Part shown: in pieces, positions 5,785 to 10,096 of the stretch
Layout of the letters: each line of letters starts with the position of its first letter
Position numbering within the stretch: the stretch's first letter is position 1
Assembly (NCBI GenBank): GCA_003228965.1
Contig: QIGP01000322.1
Coordinates: 1-10,096 of the forward strand
DNA length: 10,096 nt
From: Gammaproteobacteria bacterium
GTDB lineage: Bacteria; Pseudomonadota; Gammaproteobacteria; Steroidobacterales; SZUA-146
Direction: 5' to 3'
Translations under genes and position numbers: made by a program
Notes under the pieces: model-generated
What the model saw: the letters and a program-made list of their open reading frames with translations, nothing else
The model's database searches: none
Told to the model about the DNA's origin: nothing

Positions 5785-6720
5785 CTACGCCAACAAAAAT
5801 GCCTGGACAGCTGACTCCACCGGAATAGCACTTTGCGCTCCAAGTTGGGTGCACGCTAGCGCTGCGGCGGCCTGGGCAAAAGTGACCGCGTCCTCAAAGG
5901 AGGCCTCCAGCGCCAAACGCGCGGCAAGCGCTCCACAAAACGTGTCGCCGGCGCCCGTAGTATCAACAGCGTCAACCTGAAAACCCGGTAGTGCCTTTTG
6001 CACGCCTGCGCTGCTCAAAAACACACCCTCTTTACCAAGAGTGACCACCACGTTGGTAACGCCTAATGTATGCAGCGAGCGGCACGCTTCGGCGTTGTTC
6101 AGAACTTTGCCTTTCCTTGGGCGAACGCAGTGACCAACAATCTGGGTGAGCTCCGTCTGATTGACCACCAGTGTATCGAGCTTGCCGATGTCATCAGGAG
6201 TTAGCTCAAGCATAGGGGCGGCATTCAAAATGGTGTGCGCCCGGGATTCGAGGTTTAAAACCGCGCGCACCGAGTCAAGCGGAATTTCAAGTTGCAGGAG
6301 AATAACGCGCGCGGTCTGCACCAGTTCGTGTGCCTGCTCGACTTTGGTCACATCGCACTTGGCGTTGGCCCCTGGCGCAACGCCTATGCAATTTTCCCCG
6401 TGCCGGTCAACAAAAATAAGGGCTGTACCGGTAGGTTCGCAGCTGTTCGTCATATGCGCCACGTCGATGCCTTCCACAGCAAACGCTTCACGCGCATTGC
6501 GCCCGTAGTCGTCATCACCGACAACACTTACAAACGACACACTGGCACCTGCTCGGGTCGCAGCCAGCGCCTGATTGGCGCCCTTGCCACCCAGGGCTTG
6601 AGTGAACGCTGCGTCACCCACTGTTTCACCGGGTGCTGGCAGTTGCGACACCTGCATGATGAGGTCTACGTTGGTACTACCAACAACCACTACACTTTTC
6701 TGCGCGCCCGTGTCGATCAT
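5785..6720 (-). CDS. rbsK: ribokinase (PfkB family)
   Basis: Cytoplasmic kinase that turns ribose plus ATP into ribose 5-phosphate for the pentose phosphate pathway. From the ATG at 6720 it has 311 residues, the usual ribokinase length. It shows GSTNVDLI (14-21) and PAPGETV near the N-terminus, the sugar-binding GGKGANQA (from 44), NQTE (187-190), and the PfkB signature DTTGAGDTF (253-261) with D259 as the catalytic base. An in-frame TTG at 6768 would add 16 residues without a fitting ribosome binding site, whereas 6720 has AGGG 7 bases ahead. It is the last gene of the leftward set, 70 bases after the nucleoside hydrolase, whose released ribose would be its natural substrate. Other PfkB kinases use different sugars or nucleosides, but the motifs fit ribokinase best. 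Confidence 0.9.
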   Translation of the reverse strand: MIDTGAQKSVVVVGSTNVDLIMQVSQLPAPGETVGDAAFTQALGGKGANQALAATRAGASVSFVSVVGDDDYGRNAREAFAVEGIDVAHMTNSCEPTGTALIFVDRHGENCIGVAPGANAKCDVTKVEQAHELVQTARVILLQLEIPLDSVRAVLNLESRAHTILNAAPMLELTPDDIGKLDTLVVNQTELTQIVGHCVRPRKGKVLNNAEACRSLHTLGVTNVVVTLGKEGVFLSSAGVQKALPGFQVDAVDTTGAGDTFCGALAARLALEASFEDAVTFAQAAAALACTQLGAQSAIPVESAVQAFLLA

Positions 6721-6790
6721 GTTTGAACCCTGATTAAACCTTGAAAGTATTTCGCTCGAATACGTCAACCTGACGTTTGACAGAAACGAA

Positions 6791-7777
6791 TTACGCCAGT
6801 CGCGCTATCACCGACAGATAGTCGTCAAGCACAGCGTTTTTGTTAACGTCCACGCACACGTCTATCAGCGGGCGGTCACGCCACTCGTCAACAAACCACG
6901 ACTGAACGCCTGGCGATAAAATGGTTTGGCCTGCGCCCACCCCTTCATCTTGAACGCGCACCTGCCCGCGCTGTGTCGTAAACATTTCAGGGTGCACTGC
7001 GTAAATCGTCGCTGACGAATCATGCACGTAACAACCATCGAGGTTTTTCCACTCGCGATGAAAATTGTTATAGATCCGGCTGATGTCATGAATAAACTGG
7101 CCTGCATCCCCGCCGTGTTCTCGCAGCCCGTCAAAGTACGTCTCATCCATAAAGACTTGCTGGGTTACGTCAAGCCCTACCATCGCCGTGGACATGTCCG
7201 CACCAAAGACCTGATCGGCCGCCAGCGGATCACCAAAGACGTTAGCCTCAGCCACAGGTGATACGTTTCCCGTATGGCCATTCTTTCCAGTCGCCCCACC
7301 CATCACAACCACGTTGCGAACTTTAGTAGCAATGGTAGGGTCGCTTTGCAACGCAAGCGCAAGGTTAGTCAACCTTCCCACCGTGATTACGGTTATCTCG
7401 CCTGGCGCACTATTAAGAGCGCTTACCAGATAATCAGGCGCCGACTGGCTTTCCTTAGCCCGTGCACGCACTTCAGGGTTAATGTTTCCAAGCCCGTCGT
7501 CACCGTGAATCATGTGTGGTGGCGGAAGGTGATTAGTGCCGTCAAGGCCCACCCCCTCTCCTTCGAAGACTGGTACGTCTATGCCAAAGCGTTCACACAT
7601 GTACAGGCAGTTGCGCGTAGTCATTTCCACCGGTGCGTTACCCACGCCCGTGCAAATGGCGCGCAAACGAATGTGTGGCGACGCGTGCAAATAGAGCAGA
7701 GCCATCGCGTCGTCCACGCCAAGGTCGGTATCAAAAATAACGTCGAGTGGCGGTCTTGCGAACTCGTTTTTAGACAC
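6791..7777 (-). CDS. inosine-uridine-preferring nucleoside hydrolase family protein
   Basis: Hydrolyses the N-glycosidic bond of a ribonucleoside to free base and ribose. The 328-residue length is normal for the family. The calcium site is visible as DTDLGVDD (16-23), with D18, D22 and D23 matching the metal-binding Asp residues of the Crithidia enzyme. HGDDGLG (91-97), the VVVMGGA stretch (156-162), GNVSPVAEANVFGDP (170-184) and HD (252-253, catalytic His and metal Asp) complete the active site. The usual GPLTN motif reads GRLTN (134-138), a Pro to Arg change near the metal site. HD is followed by SSA where PxA is common. Both may shift substrate range. The start is GTG at 7777, overlapping the TAG of the upstream oxygenase gene by one base, so the two are translationally coupled. 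The exact nucleoside cannot be read from the sequence. Confidence 0.9.
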   Translation of the reverse strand: MSKNEFARPPLDVIFDTDLGVDDAMALLYLHASPHIRLRAICTGVGNAPVEMTTRNCLYMCERFGIDVPVFEGEGVGLDGTNHLPPPHMIHGDDGLGNINPEVRARAKESQSAPDYLVSALNSAPGEITVITVGRLTNLALALQSDPTIATKVRNVVVMGGATGKNGHTGNVSPVAEANVFGDPLAADQVFGADMSTAMVGLDVTQQVFMDETYFDGLREHGGDAGQFIHDISRIYNNFHREWKNLDGCYVHDSSATIYAVHPEMFTTQRGQVRVQDEGVGAGQTILSPGVQSWFVDEWRDRPLIDVCVDVNKNAVLDDYLSVIARLA

Positions 7778-8619
7778 TAGTTTTTGGCCTGTCGTAGTTC
7801 ATCAAGTCGCTGTTTGAGATAGCTGTCGGCGGTATACTTTGACGACAATACAACGTCGGGACGCGGATGCAAAAACAGCGGCAGCGAAATACGCGAGCGA
7901 TTGTGGTCTGAGTCGGGCGGATTAATCACGCGGTGCGTTGTCGACGGGAAATAGCCATCTGAAGCTTCTTGCAACATGTCGCCGATATTTATAATGAGGT
8001 TACCAAAATCGCACGGCACGTCCATCCAGGAACCGTCGCGGCGCTTGACCTGAAGCCCGGGCTCGTGGGCCGCCGGAAGAATGGTTATCAAATTAATGTC
8101 TTCGTGAGCGGCTGCACGTATCGCACTTGGAAGCTCGTCCCCTTGCAAAGGAGGGTAGTGCAAAATGCGCAACATCGACTGCTCGGAGTTTTGTAGCATG
8201 CTGGACAGCGGCTCGTGGTAAAGCGCGCGGACAGACTTGGGGCTGTGGTTCTCAATCCAGCCCAGCAGCCTGGCTGCGAACTGACAGGTGTCGTTGAAGT
8301 ACTCAATAATTTCCTCGCGCAGTTCGGCCGGACACTGCCCCCACAGATAAAACTGGAAGTACTCTTTGATATCCCGAACTTCACAATTCTTCGCGGCCTC
8401 AGCAAGCTCAATCGGGAAGAAGCCGTCGTGAGTCTCGCCGTGCACGAAGTCACTCTTTGTCACGCCGTCGAAAAATATTTTCCAGTTGCGGTAGATAGAT
8501 TCCACCTGCTTCTGTCGTAGCGGGTGTTCTTTAAGCACCCCAAAACCGGTTTCCCGGAGGCTCCCAACAAAACGTGCAGGCGCATCGGGGTCGGTGTAGT
8601 TAATAGCATTAAGTTCCAT
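7777..8619 (-). CDS. isopenicillin N synthase-like 2-oxoglutarate/Fe(II) oxygenase
   Basis: A 280-residue cytoplasmic non-heme iron oxygenase. The N-terminal DIOX_N-like part includes FVGSLRETGFGVLKEHP (17-33). The double-stranded beta-helix core carries the iron ligands H172-x-D174 (AHEDINLITIL) and H229 (STTHRV), and R243-x-S245 for 2-oxoglutarate (NRSRISLPLFLHP). All cofactor residues are present, so it should be active. The substrate is not visible. This fold includes thymine dioxygenase, plant hormone oxygenases and ethylene-forming enzyme. Its coupling to a nucleoside hydrolase and ribokinase suggests a nucleoside or nucleobase substrate; that is inference. The start ATG at 8619 has no recognisable Shine-Dalgarno sequence (ATTCCTGC precedes it), and no better start fits the family N-terminus. 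Confidence 0.88.
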   Translation of the reverse strand: MELNAINYTDPDAPARFVGSLRETGFGVLKEHPLRQKQVESIYRNWKIFFDGVTKSDFVHGETHDGFFPIELAEAAKNCEVRDIKEYFQFYLWGQCPAELREEIIEYFNDTCQFAARLLGWIENHSPKSVRALYHEPLSSMLQNSEQSMLRILHYPPLQGDELPSAIRAAAHEDINLITILPAAHEPGLQVKRRDGSWMDVPCDFGNLIINIGDMLQEASDGYFPSTTHRVINPPDSDHNRSRISLPLFLHPRPDVVLSSKYTADSYLKQRLDELRQAKN

Positions 8620-8713
8620 GCAGGAATGGTATCAAAGCGAAAGCCAGGATAGACAGTAAAATTTGCCTCAAAGTGGTCAGATGGATCGGAATTAGGGCAA
8701 GGGCGCAATAAAA

Positions 8714-8740
8714 CTGAGGAAATCGTCTCTATTTCCTGAG
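8714..8740. repeat. inverted repeat upstream of the oxygenase gene
   Basis: AGGAAAT (8717-8723) and ATTTCCT (8731-8737) are perfect arms around a 7 base loop, extended by two more pairs beyond one mismatch. It lies about 95 bases before the oxygenase start and 78 bases after the reductase stop. On the - strand it is followed by CAGTTTTATT, so it could be a weak terminator or attenuator after the reductase gene. It could equally be an operator for the downstream three-gene unit. No clear promoter was found in the 199 base gap. Confidence 0.45.
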
Positions 8741-8818
8741 CCACCTCTCAACCTGTCCGTGAAGGTAACCGAAGGTGGAGTAACACCTGCTCACTAACTG
8801 AACGGCGTTTGGGCTGCG

Positions 8819-10096
8819 TCACAGATCGATTTTAATCACGCCGCCTTTGTGCACCGCTCGCGACTGGCACAAAATCATGCACGACTTGCGCTGCTCCGAC
8901 GACAACACAAAATCACGATGTTCTACGTCGCCATCCAGCACACCGCAGCGGCAGACGCCGCACAGCCCGTCAGAACACTTAACGTCCACGTGTACACCTG
9001 CATCAGCCAACGCGTCTGTGGCGCTCATGGTCGCACCCACTTCTACCTCACGCCCCGAGCGGGACAGTTGCAACGTAAAATCGTGGTTCACGTAGTCGGG
9101 TAGTTCGGGAATAGTGAAATACTCGGCGTGGAGGGCCTCTTCCGGCCAGTGCGCCTCCACGGCAACCTGCATGACAGCTTGCATGTACGCATCGGGACCG
9201 CACACATAAAGATGCTCGCCTTCCTGGTAGTGTGCTGCAAGACTCTGCAATTTAGCCCGTGAGCCTTCACTTGAGTTGTGGTGCTGTACCTTTGCAGACC
9301 AACTCACACCATCCAACAACTCCAAAAACGCGGCCTGCTCCCGACTTCTATAAGAATAGTGCAGCGAAAACGAAGCGTTGATTGCCTGTAAACGGTGAGC
9401 CATAGCCAGCATGGGTGTCACCCCGATACCTCCTCCAAAAAGACGAGTGCGCGATGCTGTCTCAACTAGTGGAAAATGGTTAATTGGTCGCGACACAAAC
9501 ACTTTGCGGCCCTGATTAAACACTCGATACATCAAGTCAGACCCGCCACGCCCTTCGGTTTCACGCAGCACGGCTATCTCGTAGTAACGACGTTCGGCGG
9601 GGTCACTACACAGCGAGTACTGCCGGAAAAACTCAGGCGCAACCACCACATCAAGATGAGCGCCTGCTGTAAACGCTGGAAGCTCGCTACCGTCAGATGC
9701 TTCCAGCCGATAGCGAGTAATGTCGTGGGTCTCATGCTCAATGCGCGTAACGTCCAGACGCAGTACTGGAGACTCTCCCGTTGGTACCGAATAGCGATGC
9801 TCCGGGCTAAGTTCGCCAGCTTCAAGGCGTCGCTTGTACTCTTTGGGCGACAACATGTCGCGGTAGGCTTTGATACCTGCCTCTCTGTCCGCCGGATACG
9901 GATAAGGGTACGGGTGCGGTGCCAAATGAGCAGGGTAGACCGCGAGCGTTTGGTCTTCGTGACGCAAATTTAGCTCGGGCTGCAGCTGGCGCACGCTAAC
10001 TTTGGGACTAATTGTGTACTCACCCGTTTTACGATTACGGTCGTGATCTAACCACCACTTCTTAACCGGGTTTATTTTTCCATGACCGAGCACGTC
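8819..10096 (-). CDS. phthalate dioxygenase reductase/VanB-type oxidoreductase, 5' end outside window
   Basis: An electron-transfer flavoprotein that passes electrons from NAD(P)H through flavin to a 2Fe-2S centre and on to a partner oxygenase, usually a Rieske type. The frame is open to the window edge, so residue numbers count from a GTG at 10093. The flavin motif RQYSLC is at 157-162, GRGGSD at 181-186, the nucleotide-binding GGGIGVTPM at 220-228 and CGP at 298-300. The C-terminal plant-type ferredoxin has C373-x4-C378-x2-C381-x27-C409, with HRDFVLS and MILCQSRA as in PDR/VanB. The family core begins only at about residue 109. The first 108 residues, with a PYPYPYP run (61-67), belong to no domain I recognise, so the protein is longer than a standard 310-330 residue reductase and may be a fusion. 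It is the first of four leftward genes; no oxygenase partner of Rieske type is in the window. Confidence 0.9.
   Translation of the reverse strand, partial: DVLGHGKINPVKKWWLDHDRNRKTGEYTISPKVSVRQLQPELNLRHEDQTLAVYPAHLAPHPYPYPYPADREAGIKAYRDMLSPKEYKRRLEAGELSPEHRYSVPTGESPVLRLDVTRIEHETHDITRYRLEASDGSELPAFTAGAHLDVVVAPEFFRQYSLCSDPAERRYYEIAVLRETEGRGGSDLMYRVFNQGRKVFVSRPINHFPLVETASRTRLFGGGIGVTPMLAMAHRLQAINASFSLHYSYRSREQAAFLELLDGVSWSAKVQHHNSSEGSRAKLQSLAAHYQEGEHLYVCGPDAYMQAVMQVAVEAHWPEEALHAEYFTIPELPDYVNHDFTLQLSRSGREVEVGATMSATDALADAGVHVDVKCSDGLCGVCRCGVLDGDVEHRDFVLSSEQRKSCMILCQSRAVHKGGVIKIDL

Noticed and set aside
6721..6768. TTG at 6768 as the ribokinase start
   Set aside because: The extra 16 residues match nothing in ribokinases, and AGGG is well placed for the ATG at 6720.
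8460..8744. 94-codon - strand frame crossing the oxygenase start
   Set aside because: It is in a different frame from the oxygenase, carries none of its motifs, and is a shadow of the real gene.
9895..9925. PYPYPYP run as a sign of a frameshift or low-quality sequence
   Set aside because: The frame stays open on both sides with consistent composition, so it is more likely a real Pro-Tyr linker.
1..10096. CRISPR array, insertion sequence, tRNA, rRNA or prophage
   Set aside because: No spaced repeat array, transposase or terminal repeats, cloverleaf, or phage gene was seen on either strand.

Overview
The window reads as chromosomal DNA of a Gram-negative bacterium, most likely a marine-type gammaproteobacterium. 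The evidence is a large Oar-like TonB-dependent outer-membrane receptor, an outer-membrane lipoprotein of the DUF2799 family, a small DksA/TraR-type zinc-finger protein almost identical in architecture to E. coli YbiI, and a perfect CRP-type palindrome. The species cannot be named from this sequence alone. Base composition is close to balanced throughout. I saw no insertion sequence, phage gene, CRISPR array, tRNA or rRNA.

Left part (1-1024, + strand): the 3' end of a DUF885 metallopeptidase-like gene, which appears to lack an internal block normally present in the family, followed by its own terminator. Next comes a ybiI-like gene, then a textbook two-way terminator (989-1024) shared with the receptor gene arriving from the other side.

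Middle (1039-5063): the TonB-dependent receptor on the - strand, then about 760 bases without a convincing protein gene. This intergenic stretch is not empty. It holds a strong rho-independent terminator oriented for the - strand (4538-4573), several nested inverted repeats able to fold into RNA, a possible -10 box, and a perfect CRP-family site (4854-4871). Together these suggest a small RNA, or a long structured leader, transcribed leftwards. The + strand DUF2799 lipoprotein follows.

Right part (5785-10096, - strand): four genes read right to left. They are a phthalate-dioxygenase-reductase-type flavin/iron-sulfur reductase (its 5' end lies outside the window), an isopenicillin-N-synthase-like 2-oxoglutarate/Fe(II) oxygenase, an inosine-uridine-type nucleoside hydrolase, and a ribokinase. 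The middle pair overlaps by one base (TAGTG). The last three fit one catabolic route: oxidise a nucleoside, hydrolyse it to base plus ribose, and phosphorylate the ribose. The reductase would feed electrons to an oxygenase encoded outside the window. This candidate nucleoside-oxidation pathway is the most interesting system here. The individual family calls are firm; the joint pathway is inference.
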